A stretch of 64,000 nucleotides of DNA from Cognatilysobacter xinjiangensis (GCF_014651995.1 NZ_BMXY01000001.1:1178001-1242000), one strand, 5' to 3'; shown: positions 10,600 through 22,304, counted from the first letter of the stretch. The notes: generated by a model not told the origin, from the sequence alone. Program-made: numbers and translations.

Positions 10600-10893
10600 A
10601 TGTCCCAGCCGCACGTATTCGACCATCCGCCGCGCCCGATGTCGCAGCGGGTGGGCGCGATCCTCTGGCCGAGCTTCTTCGCTGCGGGGGTCGCGACGAT
10701 GGTGTTCTTCGCCTACGTCGATCCGATCGTTCTGCGCGACATGACGTTCCCGGCGCTCCCGGTCAGCCGCGAGTTCGGCTACACCATCGGCTTCTTCGCC
10801 TTCTGGCTCGCGACGAGTGCGTCGAGCCTCTTCACATGGATCCTGCTGCGGCCCGCCAGCCGCTTCAACCGGCCCCTGCCGGACGAAACCTGA
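10600..10893 (+). CDS. Two-TM membrane protein between ccoP and ccoG
   Basis: A 97-residue protein with TM segments at about residues 19-38 and 58-82 and a conserved-looking periplasmic link (YVDPIVLRD, PVSREFGYTIGF). I recognise no named family. ATG 10600 follows ACGGAG, and the stop overlaps the ccoG start (TGATG), so it is embedded in the operon. The position implies a role in assembly or stability of the oxidase, or in electron flow to CcoG; this is inference. Confidence 0.85.
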   Translation: MSQPHVFDHPPRPMSQRVGAILWPSFFAAGVATMVFFAYVDPIVLRDMTFPALPVSREFGYTIGFFAFWLATSASSLFTWILLRPASRFNRPLPDET

Positions 10894-12431
10894 TGAGCCG
10901 TTCGATTCCCCTGCAAATGCTCGACGAAACCGCCGGCGCCTACGTCAGCGAGCGCAAGGTGTACCCGCGCTCCGTCTCGGGCAGGCTCGCGCGCCTGCGC
11001 GTCGCCGCGGTGGTGTGGCTGCTGGGCATGTACTACGTTTTCCCCTGGCTGCGGTGGGATGGGCGGCAGGCCGTGCTGTTCGACCTGCCTGCGCGCAAGT
11101 TCCACGTCTTCGGGCTGACCTTCTGGCCGCAGGATTTCCTGTTCCTCGCGATGCTGCTGATCGTGGCCGCCGTCGCGCTCTTCTTCTTCACCGCCCTCGC
11201 CGGCCGTCTCTGGTGCGGCTACGCCTGTCCGCAGACGGTATGGACGGAGGTCTTCCTGTGGATGGAGAAGTGGACCGAGGGCGACCGCGCAAAGCGCATC
11301 AAGCTCGATGCCGGCCCCTGGACCCGCGAGAAGATCCTGCGCAAGACCGCCAAGCACGCGCTCTGGGCGATCTTCGCGCTCTGGACCGGTTTCACCTTCG
11401 TCGGCTTCTTCACCCCGATCACCGATCTAGGAGCGCGCCTCGTGCCGTTCGCCTGGGGCGGCTGGGAAACCTTCTGGGTGCTGTTCTACGCGCTCGCGAC
11501 CTGGGGCAATGCCGGCTTCCTGCGTGAGCAGGTCTGCAAGTACATGTGCCCCTACGCGCGTTTCCAGGGCGCGATGTTCGACCGCAATACCCTCATCATC
11601 GCGTACGACCCGATGCGGGGCGAACCGCGTGGCCCGCGCAAGCGCGGCCTCGGCAGCGTGCTCGAGCGCGCGCGTGGCCTGCTCGACAAGGTCACCGCGT
11701 ACGACTACGTGTTCCGCGCCGCGCAGCACCCGACCGCGGCGGCCGCGGCAGCCGGTGCCGGTGGCACGATCACGTTCGCCAGCGCCGGCGTGGAAGCGGC
11801 GCCGCTGCCCAAGTTCGCGCCCGAGGAGCTTGGCGACTGCATCGACTGCACGATCTGCGTGCAGGTCTGCCCCGTCGGCATCGACATCCGAAACGGCCTG
11901 CAGTACGAGTGCATCGCCTGTGGCGCCTGCATCGACGCCTGCGATGACGTGATGGCGAAGGTCGGCTATCCGAAGGGGCTGATCCGCTACACCACGCAGA
12001 ACGCCGTAGACGGACGCCGGACTCGTGTGATGCGCCCGCGGATCCTGATCTACGGCGGCCTGCTGGTCGCGCTGCTCGCCGCGTGGGGCTGGGGGGTGAT
12101 GAACCGGGCGCAGCTCAACGTCGACGTGATCCGCGATCGCAACGCGCTCTATCGTGTCACCGCCGACGGCATCGACAACGGCTACACGCTCAAGCTTGCA
12201 AACAAGTCGGACAGCCCGCAGCGCTATCGCATCTCGATCGACGCCAAGGGCCTTGAACTGCGCGGTGTGCCCGCGGAGGTCGTGGTGCCGCCGCAGCAGG
12301 TCGTGCCGATCGAGGCCACCGTCCATGCCGGCAAGGGCATCGGCGGCCGGCGCCCGGTGCGCTTCACCGTCGAATCCGTGGACGGTCGCGTCCGCGAGAG
12401 CGTCGACAGCAGCTTCTTCGGACCGATGTGA
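10893..12431 (+). CDS. ccoG: CcoG (FixG/RdxA) polyferredoxin-like copper chaperone system protein
   Basis: A membrane Fe-S protein of cbb3 oxidase biogenesis; CcoG proteins reduce copper for delivery to the oxidase. The 512-residue protein has several TM helices, a membrane CxxxCP pair (CGYACPQ and CKYMCPY) and two ferredoxin clusters: Cys 316/319/322/326 and 340/343/346/350. An Ala-rich stretch of about 60 residues (251-312) sits between the last TM region and the clusters. The C-terminus is an Ig-like FixG domain. It is coupled to its neighbours by one-base overlaps. Confidence 0.95.
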   Translation: MSRSIPLQMLDETAGAYVSERKVYPRSVSGRLARLRVAAVVWLLGMYYVFPWLRWDGRQAVLFDLPARKFHVFGLTFWPQDFLFLAMLLIVAAVALFFFTALAGRLWCGYACPQTVWTEVFLWMEKWTEGDRAKRIKLDAGPWTREKILRKTAKHALWAIFALWTGFTFVGFFTPITDLGARLVPFAWGGWETFWVLFYALATWGNAGFLREQVCKYMCPYARFQGAMFDRNTLIIAYDPMRGEPRGPRKRGLGSVLERARGLLDKVTAYDYVFRAAQHPTAAAAAAGAGGTITFASAGVEAAPLPKFAPEELGDCIDCTICVQVCPVGIDIRNGLQYECIACGACIDACDDVMAKVGYPKGLIRYTTQNAVDGRRTRVMRPRILIYGGLLVALLAAWGWGVMNRAQLNVDVIRDRNALYRVTADGIDNGYTLKLANKSDSPQRYRISIDAKGLELRGVPAEVVVPPQQVVPIEATVHAGKGIGGRRPVRFTVESVDGRVRESVDSSFFGPM

Positions 12432-12931
12432 TGGACAAACGCGAACGTTCCAAGTGGTCGAATCCCGTGATGTGGCTGCTCGTCGGCCTGCCGGTCGCAT
12501 CGGTGGTGTTCGGCATCGGGCTGGTTGTCATCGCCAGCCGTGATTCGAATGACGCCGTGGTCGACCCGGTGCGTCGCACGGCGCAGATGCAGGTGGTCGA
12601 TCTTGGCCCGGACGCGCTCGCCCAGCGCAGGAAACTCAGCGCTGTGGTGCGCATTACAGGTGGCGCCGTCGAGGTGATCCCGGTCAGCGGGGACTTCGAC
12701 CGCAAGGCGCCACTGCGACTCAGCCTCCTGCATCCGTCGCGCTCGGATGACGATCGCGTGCTCACGCTCGCGCCGACGGAAACCGGCTGGCGCGTGATGC
12801 AGGCGGTAGGCCTGGGCAACGACTGGAACCTCCGGCTGCAGCCGCTCGACAGCAGCTGGCGCATCGACGGACGACTGCCCAAGGGCCAGCAGGCCGCGCG
12901 CCTCGCACCCGCGCTGAAGGGTGCGGGCTGA
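12431..12931 (+). CDS. ccoH: FixH/CcoH family protein
   Basis: A cbb3 oxidase assembly protein: 166 residues with one N-terminal TM segment (~12-35) and a periplasmic beta-rich domain (QMQVVDLGPDALAQ to WRIDGRLPKG). The start is ATG 12431, sharing a base with the ccoG stop; a GTG one codon earlier is also possible. The order ccoG-ccoH-ccoI-ccoS is canonical. Confidence 0.9.
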   Translation: MDKRERSKWSNPVMWLLVGLPVASVVFGIGLVVIASRDSNDAVVDPVRRTAQMQVVDLGPDALAQRRKLSAVVRITGGAVEVIPVSGDFDRKAPLRLSLLHPSRSDDDRVLTLAPTETGWRVMQAVGLGNDWNLRLQPLDSSWRIDGRLPKGQQAARLAPALKGAG

Positions 12932-12936
12932 CGATC

Positions 12937-15324
12937 GTGGACATGCGCGCGGCCCCGGCCGACGCCGGCGTCGCATCCGGCTGCTGGCACTGCGGCGAGC
13001 CGCTGCCGGGCTCGCCCGCCCGGATGGAGGTGGACGGCGCATCGCGCGCCTTCTGCTGCGACGGCTGCGCGGCCGCGGCGCAGTGGATCCGCGAGTCCAA
13101 TCTCGGCGACTACTACCGCCTGCGCAGCGAGCATGCGTCGCGCGTCGGGACCGAGCCGGCCGACTTCGCCATCTGGGACCGCGACGACGTGGTGGCGGGG
13201 CACGCGCGCGACGTCGAGGGCGGCCGCGAGATCACCGTGCTCACGGACGGCATGCGCTGCGCGGCCTGCGCATGGCTGATCGACCGTGCGCTGGCGAAGG
13301 AACCAGGCGTCCTCGACGTCGGCGCCAACGCCGTCACCGGGCGCATCCGATTGACTTGGGATCCGACGACGACCGCGCTCTCGGCGCCGCTGCGTCGCCT
13401 GGCGCTGCTCGGCTATCGCCCTTATCTCGCTGCGGGAACGCGTGACGAGGACGCGCGCCGTCGGGCGCGCAATCGTTCCCTGCTGCGGATCGGGCTGGCC
13501 TCGCTCGGCGCCATGCAGGCAATGATGTTCGGCGAGGCGCTCTATCTCGATACCAGCGGCACGATGGCGCCGGCGACGCGCGACTTCCTGCGCTGGATCA
13601 CCTTCCTCGTATCGACGCCGGTCGTGTTCTATGCGGGCTGGCCATTCCTCGAAGGTGCGTGGCGCGAGCTTCGCCACCGCCGGCTGGGCATGGACGTGCT
13701 GGTGTCCACGTCGACGCTGCTGGCCTACCTCGCGAGCGTGGTCGAAACCGTGCGCGGCGGCGCCCACGTCTGGTACGACGCGGCGGTGATGTTCGTCTTC
13801 CTGCTGCTGGTTGCACGCACGCTCGAAGCGCATGCGCGCGCGGCGGCAAACGCGCAGGTGGACGCGCTCGCGCGCGCGCGGCCCGTGCTGGCGACGCGCG
13901 AGTTCGCGGACGGCACGCGCGAGACCGTGCCGGTCGCGGCGCTGCGCGTCGGCGACATCGCCCACGTAGCGGCCGGCGAACCCGTACCCGCCGACGGACG
14001 GCTGCTCGACGCCGAGGCGCGCTTCGAGGAGGCGCTGCTAACCGGTGAACCGCATCCGGTCGCGCGCCACGAAGGCGACGCGGTATTCGCCGGAACGATC
14101 TGCCGCGATCGCCCGGCACGCATCCGCGTGATCCGTACCGGCGCCGATACGCGCCTGTCCGAGCTCACCCGCCTGGTCGAACAGGCGCAGGCCCACCGAC
14201 CGCGTCTGGCGCAGGTGGCCGATCGCATCGCCGGCGTGTTCGTGATCGCGATGCTGCTTGTCGCCGGCGCGACCTTCGTCGCCTGGCAGATGCACGAGCC
14301 GGCGCGCGCGCTGGAAGTGACGCTGGCCGTGCTCGCCATTTCCTGCCCCTGCGCACTTTCGCTGTCGATACCGGCCGCGCTCGCGGCGGCGCACGGCGGC
14401 CTCGCCAAGATCGGCATGCTCGCCACGCGTCCCGATGCGCTCGACCGCCTTGCACGGGTCACGGACGTCGTCTTCGACAAGACCGGCACGCTGACCGACG
14501 GCGGCGCCCGGCTGGAGCGTGTCGACGCGTTCGATATCCACAACGACGATGCGCTGCGCATCGCCGCCGCGCTGGAGGCCGGCAGCACACACCCGCTCGC
14601 GGCTGCGTTCACCCAGGGGAACGCCCCCTCCGCCACCGGCATCCGCGTCATCGGCGGGCTCGGAATCGAAGGCATGGTGGAAGGACGTCGCTGGCGCATC
14701 GGCCGCGGGGACTTCGCCGCGGGCCGCGAGGACGACGGCGCCGTGTGGCTTGGCGATGGCGAGCACCCTGCCGCGCGCTTCGAAATCGGCGAATCCATGC
14801 GCGAAGACGCGATGGATACCGCGGCAGCGCTCCATGCCCAGGGCCTGCGCCTGCATCTCGCCAGCGGGGATGCGGCCGAGCGTGTCGCTGCCCTCGCCTC
14901 GCGCATCGGCATCGACGACGCGAGGGCGCGCCAGACGCCGGAGGACAAGCTTGCGTACGTGCGCCGGCGGCAGAGCGAGGGCCGCGTCGTCGCGATGGTC
15001 GGCGATGGCCTGAACGACGCGCCTGTTCTGGCCGGTGCCGATGTCTCCATCGCGATCGGTACGGGCGCCGCACTCGCGCAGCGCGCGGCGGATCTGGTCC
15101 TCGCCGGCCGTTCGCTGGCGCGCCTGCCGCAGGCGGTTTCGCTGGCACGCCGCACGCGCGCGATCATTCGCCAGAACTTGGGCTGGGCACTCGCGTACAA
15201 CGTGCTTGCGCTTCCGGCCGCAGTCATGGGGCTCGTGCCACCATGGCTTGCGGCGTTGGGCATGAGTGCATCGTCGCTCGTCGTCACCCTGAACGCGCTG
15301 CGTCTCGCGCGGAGACCCGAATGA
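12937..15324 (+). CDS. ccoI: P1B-type copper-exporting ATPase for cbb3 assembly
   Basis: Pumps Cu(I) for insertion into cytochrome oxidase in the inner membrane. The 795-residue protein has an N-terminal Cys-rich element (CWHCG at 16-19, FCCDGC at 39-44), a heavy-metal domain with C108-A-A-C111, TGE at 369-371, the metal-gating CPC at 470-472, the phosphorylation site DKTGT at Asp514 and GDGLNDAPVLAGA. The GTG at 12937 is used; ATG 12943 is an alternative. The N-terminal Cys element is typical of FixI rather than CopA. Confidence 0.95.
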   Translation: MDMRAAPADAGVASGCWHCGEPLPGSPARMEVDGASRAFCCDGCAAAAQWIRESNLGDYYRLRSEHASRVGTEPADFAIWDRDDVVAGHARDVEGGREITVLTDGMRCAACAWLIDRALAKEPGVLDVGANAVTGRIRLTWDPTTTALSAPLRRLALLGYRPYLAAGTRDEDARRRARNRSLLRIGLASLGAMQAMMFGEALYLDTSGTMAPATRDFLRWITFLVSTPVVFYAGWPFLEGAWRELRHRRLGMDVLVSTSTLLAYLASVVETVRGGAHVWYDAAVMFVFLLLVARTLEAHARAAANAQVDALARARPVLATREFADGTRETVPVAALRVGDIAHVAAGEPVPADGRLLDAEARFEEALLTGEPHPVARHEGDAVFAGTICRDRPARIRVIRTGADTRLSELTRLVEQAQAHRPRLAQVADRIAGVFVIAMLLVAGATFVAWQMHEPARALEVTLAVLAISCPCALSLSIPAALAAAHGGLAKIGMLATRPDALDRLARVTDVVFDKTGTLTDGGARLERVDAFDIHNDDALRIAAALEAGSTHPLAAAFTQGNAPSATGIRVIGGLGIEGMVEGRRWRIGRGDFAAGREDDGAVWLGDGEHPAARFEIGESMREDAMDTAAALHAQGLRLHLASGDAAERVAALASRIGIDDARARQTPEDKLAYVRRRQSEGRVVAMVGDGLNDAPVLAGADVSIAIGTGAALAQRAADLVLAGRSLARLPQAVSLARRTRAIIRQNLGWALAYNVLALPAAVMGLVPPWLAALGMSASSLVVTLNALRLARRPE

Positions 15325-15473
15325 CCATCCTGCTGCTTCTCATTCCGCTCAGCCTGATGCTGCTCGGCGTGGCCGTTTGGGCATTCTGGTGGGCGGTCAA
15401 GCGCGGCCAGTTCGACGACCTCGACACGCCCGCCATCGACATCCTTCGCGACGATCCCAAGCAGCCCGATTGA
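15321..15473 (+). CDS. ccoS: cbb3 oxidase maturation protein CcoS
   Basis: A 50-residue protein with one N-terminal TM helix and the CcoS signature (FWWAVKRGQFDDLDTPA) followed by a short acidic tail. It is required in other species for cofactor insertion into cbb3 oxidase. The ATG overlaps the ccoI stop. Confidence 0.93.
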   Translation: MTILLLLIPLSLMLLGVAVWAFWWAVKRGQFDDLDTPAIDILRDDPKQPD

Positions 15474-15474
15474 G

Positions 15475-16197
15475 ATGGACGTGGCCTGGCTGACGCTGAT
15501 GTCCGCGCTGCTGACGGGGCTCGTCGGCAGCGGGCACTGCGCGGTGATGTGCGGTGGCGTTGCCACCGGCTTTTCCGCGATGGCGCCACGCGCCGCCTGG
15601 CGATACGTGATCGAGCCGAACCTCGGCCGTGTGCTGGGCTATGCAGCCGCCGGCGCCGTGGCAGGCGGGCTGGGCCATGCCATCGTCGATGTGGCGGCCC
15701 TGCCTTGGCTGCGTACCGGGCTACGCGTCGCGACGGGACTGATTCTGTTGGTCGTCGGTATCAGGCTGCTCGCGGGGCAACGCGGTACGTCGCGCTACGC
15801 GAGCCTCGGTGGCGGCGTCTGGCGTGCGCTCAAGCCGCTGCAGCGGCGCTTGCTTCCTGCCAACACCACCGGTCGCCGTCTCGCGCTCGGTGCACTCTGG
15901 GGCTGGATGCCCTGCGGGCTCAGCACCACGCTTCTTACCGCTGCCTGGCTGCAGGCGAACGCCGGCAGTGGCGCGCTTACGATGGCGGCGTTCGGCATGG
16001 GAACGCTTCCGGTGATGCTGCCGCTGACGTGGTCAGGCCACCATATCGGACGACGCCTGTTAAACGGCCCGCTGCGGCCCGCGGTCGGCATGCTGGTGAT
16101 GGGCGCGGGCCTGCTGACGATCGCCGCACCGATGCTGATGACCGCCGTGCCGGCGCTGCACGGCCCGCTCGCGGCGCTCGGCTGCCTGCCGGCCTGA
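15475..16197 (+). CDS. SafE/TauE-like membrane protein, COG2836 type
   Basis: A 240-residue protein with about six TM segments. The first helix contains GHCAVMCGG, a His-Cys-Met-Cys set suited to binding a soft metal; a second Cys-bearing loop is WGWMPCGLSTT. Proteins of this subgroup commonly follow ccoS and are thought to move copper or reducing equivalents; they are unlikely to be sulfite exporters. The gene begins one base after the ccoS stop and is the last gene of the operon. It is convergent with anr after a 6-base gap. Confidence 0.85.
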   Translation: MDVAWLTLMSALLTGLVGSGHCAVMCGGVATGFSAMAPRAAWRYVIEPNLGRVLGYAAAGAVAGGLGHAIVDVAALPWLRTGLRVATGLILLVVGIRLLAGQRGTSRYASLGGGVWRALKPLQRRLLPANTTGRRLALGALWGWMPCGLSTTLLTAAWLQANAGSGALTMAAFGMGTLPVMLPLTWSGHHIGRRLLNGPLRPAVGMLVMGAGLLTIAAPMLMTAVPALHGPLAALGCLPA

Positions 16198-16203
16198 CGC
16201 GGC

Positions 16204-16968
16204 TCAGCCGCTGCGCGCGCCCTTCTTCGGCGGTGCGTCGCCCTCGGCGCCGTGCGCGAGCCGCTGCAGCTCGTCCATGTCGAGGATCTCGACCTTGCGA
16301 CCGTGCACGGCGATCACGCCGTCCTCCTGCAGACGGGTGAAGCCGCGGCTGACCGTCTCCAGCGCCAGGCCGAGGAAGCGCGCGATGTCCTCGCGGCTCA
16401 TCGGCAGGCGCAGACGGTCCGCCGCCTGCCCGATCTTCTCGAAGCGCTCGCTCAGCCCGTGCAGGAACAGCGCGATGCGTTCGCTGGCCTGACGGCGCAC
16501 GAGGATCTCGCGATGGTCCTGGTCGCGGCCGACGCTCTGCCCGATGACGCGCATCAGTTGCCGCTGCAGCCCGGGAATCCGCGCCGCCACGCCCGACAGG
16601 TCGTCGAACGGCACTTCGCAGACGTTGGCGCGCGTGAGGGCGACCGCCTCGCAGCGATGCTCGCCCGAACCCAGCGCATCCAGGCCGATCAGCTCGCCCG
16701 GCAGGTGGAAGCCGATCACCTGCTCCTCGCCATCCTCGCTGACCAGCACGGTCTTGAACGCGCCGTCGCGCGCGACGAACACCGAATCCATGCCGTCGCC
16801 CTGCCGGAACAGACGCTCGCCCACCTCGACCGGGCGCTTGCGTTTGACGATCTCGTCCAGGCGCTCAAGCTCCTCGCGGCCGATGCCCGCGGGCAGGCAG
16901 AGCTGCTGCAGCGTGCAATGCGCACAGCCGCGTCGAAGGGTCAGCACGTCGATGGGAGTGGTCGCCAT
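16204..16968 (-). CDS. anr: Oxygen-sensing Crp/Fnr-family regulator Anr
   Basis: A 254-residue regulator with the four [4Fe-4S] ligands expected of FNR: Cys15, 18, 24 and 106. The cyclic-nucleotide-like beta roll follows, then a helix-turn-helix (SREDIARFLGLALETVSR) whose E..SR residues read TTGAT half-sites. Such sites lie before hemN and ccoN. ATG 16968 is chosen because it gives the usual N-terminus and has GGA upstream; a TTG five codons earlier has no ribosome site. A C-terminal Lys/Pro tail extends past the family end. Confidence 0.95.
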   Translation of the reverse strand: MATTPIDVLTLRRGCAHCTLQQLCLPAGIGREELERLDEIVKRKRPVEVGERLFRQGDGMDSVFVARDGAFKTVLVSEDGEEQVIGFHLPGELIGLDALGSGEHRCEAVALTRANVCEVPFDDLSGVAARIPGLQRQLMRVIGQSVGRDQDHREILVRRQASERIALFLHGLSERFEKIGQAADRLRLPMSREDIARFLGLALETVSRGFTRLQEDGVIAVHGRKVEILDMDELQRLAHGAEGDAPPKKGARSG

Positions 16969-17115
16969 GAGTCCGGTAAACAACGCCGACGGACGCGGTG
17001 CGTCGATGTGCGAAGGTTACGCCTGTTGCGTCGGATCCGCGTCAGCGCGGCCACGACGCCAATGCGCATGGGTCACCCGGGATCGCGATCGGCGTCACAG
17101 ACGCGCGTCACCGCG

Positions 17116-17367
17116 TCAGGCTGCCTGGCGTTCACGTCGGGCATACGGCGACAGGCGTCGCACGATCGCGCCCTCGTCCGCCGCCGACAGCTCCGCCGAA
17201 CCGAACATGTCGAGCTGGTCGACCAGCTCGGCGCTGAGCATCGCCTTTTCGACTTCCGCGAAGCCCAGCGGAAACACACCGACCGGCCAGACGTCGCGCG
17301 GTCGCGCATCGCGTCGAATCACGACGTTACGCCCGTTCTCGTCCCAGCAGAGGTTGATGTCCAGCAT
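17116..17367 (-). CDS. Small protein of unknown function
   Basis: An 83-residue soluble protein (MLDINLCWDENGRNVVIRRDA at the N-terminus, then a helical, acidic C-terminal half). I do not recognise the family. ATG 17367 has GGGG upstream. The frame continues 28 codons further without a better site. The amino-acid composition is balanced and not the Arg/Ala skew of spurious frames here, which supports a real gene. It is on the same strand as anr, after a 147-base gap. Confidence 0.55.
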   Translation of the reverse strand: MLDINLCWDENGRNVVIRRDARPRDVWPVGVFPLGFAEVEKAMLSAELVDQLDMFGSAELSAADEGAIVRRLSPYARRERQAA

Positions 17368-17597
17368 GCGCGTACACCCCGTTTCACAGGGCGAGAACGA
17401 TAACAGCCGCCCAGTGATTACGAGGCCGCTATCACATCCCGATTCAGGCACGCGTCACCCTATTTCGCTGCTGCCTCACCGGTGTGATCGACGTGACCGG
17501 CGCCTTTGGGGCGTTGATTCAAGGCCGCTTTGCCGCGCTCCCAACGTCCCAAGCCGTAGCGTTCTTGGCCCAAGCAGGTCCATCACCGGGAGTCTCC

Positions 17598-18737
17598 ATG
17601 CGCGCACTCGTCTACAACGGCCCCCGAGACGTCTCCGTCGTCGATCGCCCCGATCCGAAGATCGAGAAGCAGACGGACGTCATCGTCCGTATCACCACGA
17701 CCAACATCTGCGGCTCCGACCTGCACATGTACGAGGGGCGCACGACCGTCGAGAAGGGCAAGGTCTTCGGCCACGAAAACCTCGGCGAGGTGATCGAGGT
17801 CGGCTCCTGCGTCGAACGCGTAAAGGTGGGCGACCGCGTCTGCCTGCCGTTCAACATCGGCTGCGGCTTCTGCGAGAACTGCGAACGCGGCTTCAGCGCA
17901 GCCTGCCTCACTGCAAACCCGGGCAACGTCGGCGCGGCCTACGGCTACGCGGAGATGGGTCCCTACGACGGTGGCCAGGCCGAATACCTGCGCGTGCCGT
18001 TCGCCGACTACAACTGCCTGGTGCTGCCCGAGGACGCGCAGGAAAAGGAGAACGACTACGTCATGCTCTCCGATATCTTTCCCACCGGCTATCACGCGAC
18101 CGAGCTCGCCGGCGTGCAGCCGGGCGAGAGCGTCGTTGTATACGGCGCAGGCCCCGTGGGGCTGATGGCCGCGTATTCCGCGATGATCCGCGGCGCACAC
18201 CAAGTGATGGTGGTCGACTCGCAGAAGGATCGCCTCGCGCTTGCGGAAAAGATCGGCGCGATCGCGATCGACGATACCGAGAACCGCGGCGTCGAGCAGG
18301 TGCTCGAACTGACGAAGGGCAAGGGCGCCGACCGCGGCTGCGAATGCGTCGGCTACCAGTGCTTCAACTGCGCCGGCCACGAAGTGCCGAATCTCACGAT
18401 GAACAACCTGGTCAAGACGGTGAAGGCGACCGGCAGCATCGGCTGCGTCGGGGTTTTCATGCCGCAGGACCCGGGCGGCGCGGACGAGCTCGCCAGGAAG
18501 GGCCAGATCGCCTTCGATTTCGGCGAGTTCTGGACCAAGGGCCTGCAACTCGGCACCGGCCAGGCGAGCGTCAAGAAGTACAACCGCTACCTGATGAATC
18601 TGATCCACGCCGGCAAGGCGAAGCCGTCGTTCATCGTGTCGCACGAACTGCCGCTGGAGCAGGCGCCGGATGGCTACCGCAACTTCGACGCGCGCAAGGA
18701 CGGTTGGACGAAGGTGCTGCTCAAGCCGGGCAAGTAA
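17598..18737 (+). CDS. fdhA: Zinc-dependent, glutathione-independent formaldehyde dehydrogenase-like enzyme
   Basis: A medium-chain dehydrogenase of 379 residues. Catalytic zinc ligands are in ICGSDLHMYEG and GHENLGEV; the structural zinc loop is CGFCENCERGFSAAC; the NAD fold has GAGPVGLMAA. The long C-terminal half with GYQCFNCAGHE and the substrate loop resembles Pseudomonas formaldehyde dismutase/dehydrogenase rather than ordinary alcohol dehydrogenases. Formaldehyde as substrate is inferred. ATG 17598 follows GGGAG; in-frame codons upstream lack a start site. A strong terminator lies about 155 bases downstream. Confidence 0.85.
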   Translation: MRALVYNGPRDVSVVDRPDPKIEKQTDVIVRITTTNICGSDLHMYEGRTTVEKGKVFGHENLGEVIEVGSCVERVKVGDRVCLPFNIGCGFCENCERGFSAACLTANPGNVGAAYGYAEMGPYDGGQAEYLRVPFADYNCLVLPEDAQEKENDYVMLSDIFPTGYHATELAGVQPGESVVVYGAGPVGLMAAYSAMIRGAHQVMVVDSQKDRLALAEKIGAIAIDDTENRGVEQVLELTKGKGADRGCECVGYQCFNCAGHEVPNLTMNNLVKTVKATGSIGCVGVFMPQDPGGADELARKGQIAFDFGEFWTKGLQLGTGQASVKKYNRYLMNLIHAGKAKPSFIVSHELPLEQAPDGYRNFDARKDGWTKVLLKPGK

Positions 18738-18891
18738 GCGTCCTGCACGCGCATGCCACGTCTGCATGCGCGTGCAGTTGGGCCTGCCTTCAGCCGAGCC
18801 AAACGCGGCCAGCCGACGTGCACGGAAGCCAATGGGACTCGCGGCGGTGCGAGCACACAGTGCCGAATAGGATTCGTCGAACCCGGAAAAC

Positions 18892-18921
18892 AAAAAAGCC
18901 ACCATACGGTGGCTTTTTTTT
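18892..18921 (+). terminator. Rho-independent terminator after fdhA
   Basis: GCCACC-ATAC-GGTGGC hairpin followed by eight T and preceded by six A. It is symmetric enough to work in both directions, so it could also stop transcripts leaving tRNA-Arg on the minus strand. Confidence 0.9.
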
Positions 18922-18987
18922 CGTCCCGCCTGACGCTGCGGGATATCCCATGCATCGATCCGTAGCGGTTTCGATGCCTCGACTAGT

Positions 18988-19064
18988 TGGCGCGCCCGGA
19001 AGGATTCGAACCTCCGACCCCCAAGTTCGTAGCCTGGTGCTCTATCCAGCTGAGCTACGGGCGC
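18988..19064 (-). tRNA. tRNA-Arg (anticodon ACG)
   Basis: A 77-nt cloverleaf with a perfect 7-bp acceptor (GCGCCCG/CGGGCGC), D arm GCTC/GAGC, anticodon loop CTACGAA, T loop TTCGAAT and an encoded 3' CCA. It reads CGN arginine codons after inosine modification of the first anticodon base. It follows tRNA-Ser and csrA on the same strand, as in other gammaproteobacteria. Confidence 0.97.
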
Positions 19065-19162
19065 CTAGTCGAAAAATTATGACGTCCGATTCACTGCACG
19101 TCAACTTTTTCGTCGCGATCTCGATGGTGCTTTCGATCGCTGCCGCGATGCGGCGGTACAAC

Positions 19163-19255
19163 TGGCGGAGACGGAGGGATTCGAACCCTCGATGGAGCTT
19201 TTGACCCCATACTCCCTTAGCAGGGGAGCCCCTTCGGCCTCTCGGGCACGTCTCC
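19163..19255 (-). tRNA. tRNA-Ser (anticodon GCT)
   Basis: A 93-nt class II tRNA with a long variable arm. The acceptor is GGAGACG/CGTCTCC, the anticodon loop CTGCTAA and the T loop TTCGAAT, with an encoded CCA. It lies 65 bases downstream of csrA on the same strand and 98 bases upstream of tRNA-Arg. Confidence 0.97.
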
Positions 19256-19320
19256 GGGAACAACTCTCGCTTCGATGCGAGGGCGCGATGTTAACGCCCC
19301 GACGCCGATGCGGCAATCCG

Positions 19321-19524
19321 TCAGCCCTGCGTGCCGTCCGCGGATTCGTCGCGGACATTGTCGCCGCGCTGGATGCGCTGATAGATCTCTTCTCGATGCA
19401 CGGCCACGTCCTTCGGCGCGGTGATGCCGATGCGGACCTGGTTGCCCTTGACGCCGAGCACGGTGACGGACACCGAGTCGCCGATCATCAGGGTTTCGCC
19501 GACGCGACGCGTCAGGATGAGCAT
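19321..19524 (-). CDS. csrA: Carbon storage regulator CsrA
   Basis: A 67-residue RNA-binding dimer that controls translation by covering GGA motifs near ribosome sites. The canonical [16 protein letters not shown] start and the [16 protein letters not shown] core are intact. ATG 19524 follows AAGGAGG. The short C-terminal tail ([14 protein letters not shown]) is ordinary. It is next to alaS as in E. coli. Confidence 0.97.
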   Translation of the reverse strand: MLILTRRVGETLMIGDSVSVTVLGVKGNQVRIGITAPKDVAVHREEIYQRIQRGDNVRDESADGTQG

Positions 19525-19640
19525 TACGACCTCCTTGACCCGGCAGACCGCCGGGGGCGCGACCGATGCCGCGCACAGATATTTGGACACAAACGCCCGC
19601 CATGGTAGCGAGCAGCCATTTCAAGCCGCAAGGAAGCTGT

Positions 19641-22304
<2,664 letters not shown>

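Noticed and set aside
19321-19524. Considered tRNA-adjacent integration (attB-type) signs around the two tRNAs.
   Set aside because: No integrase gene, no duplicated tRNA 3' end and normal gene order, so no island is supported here.
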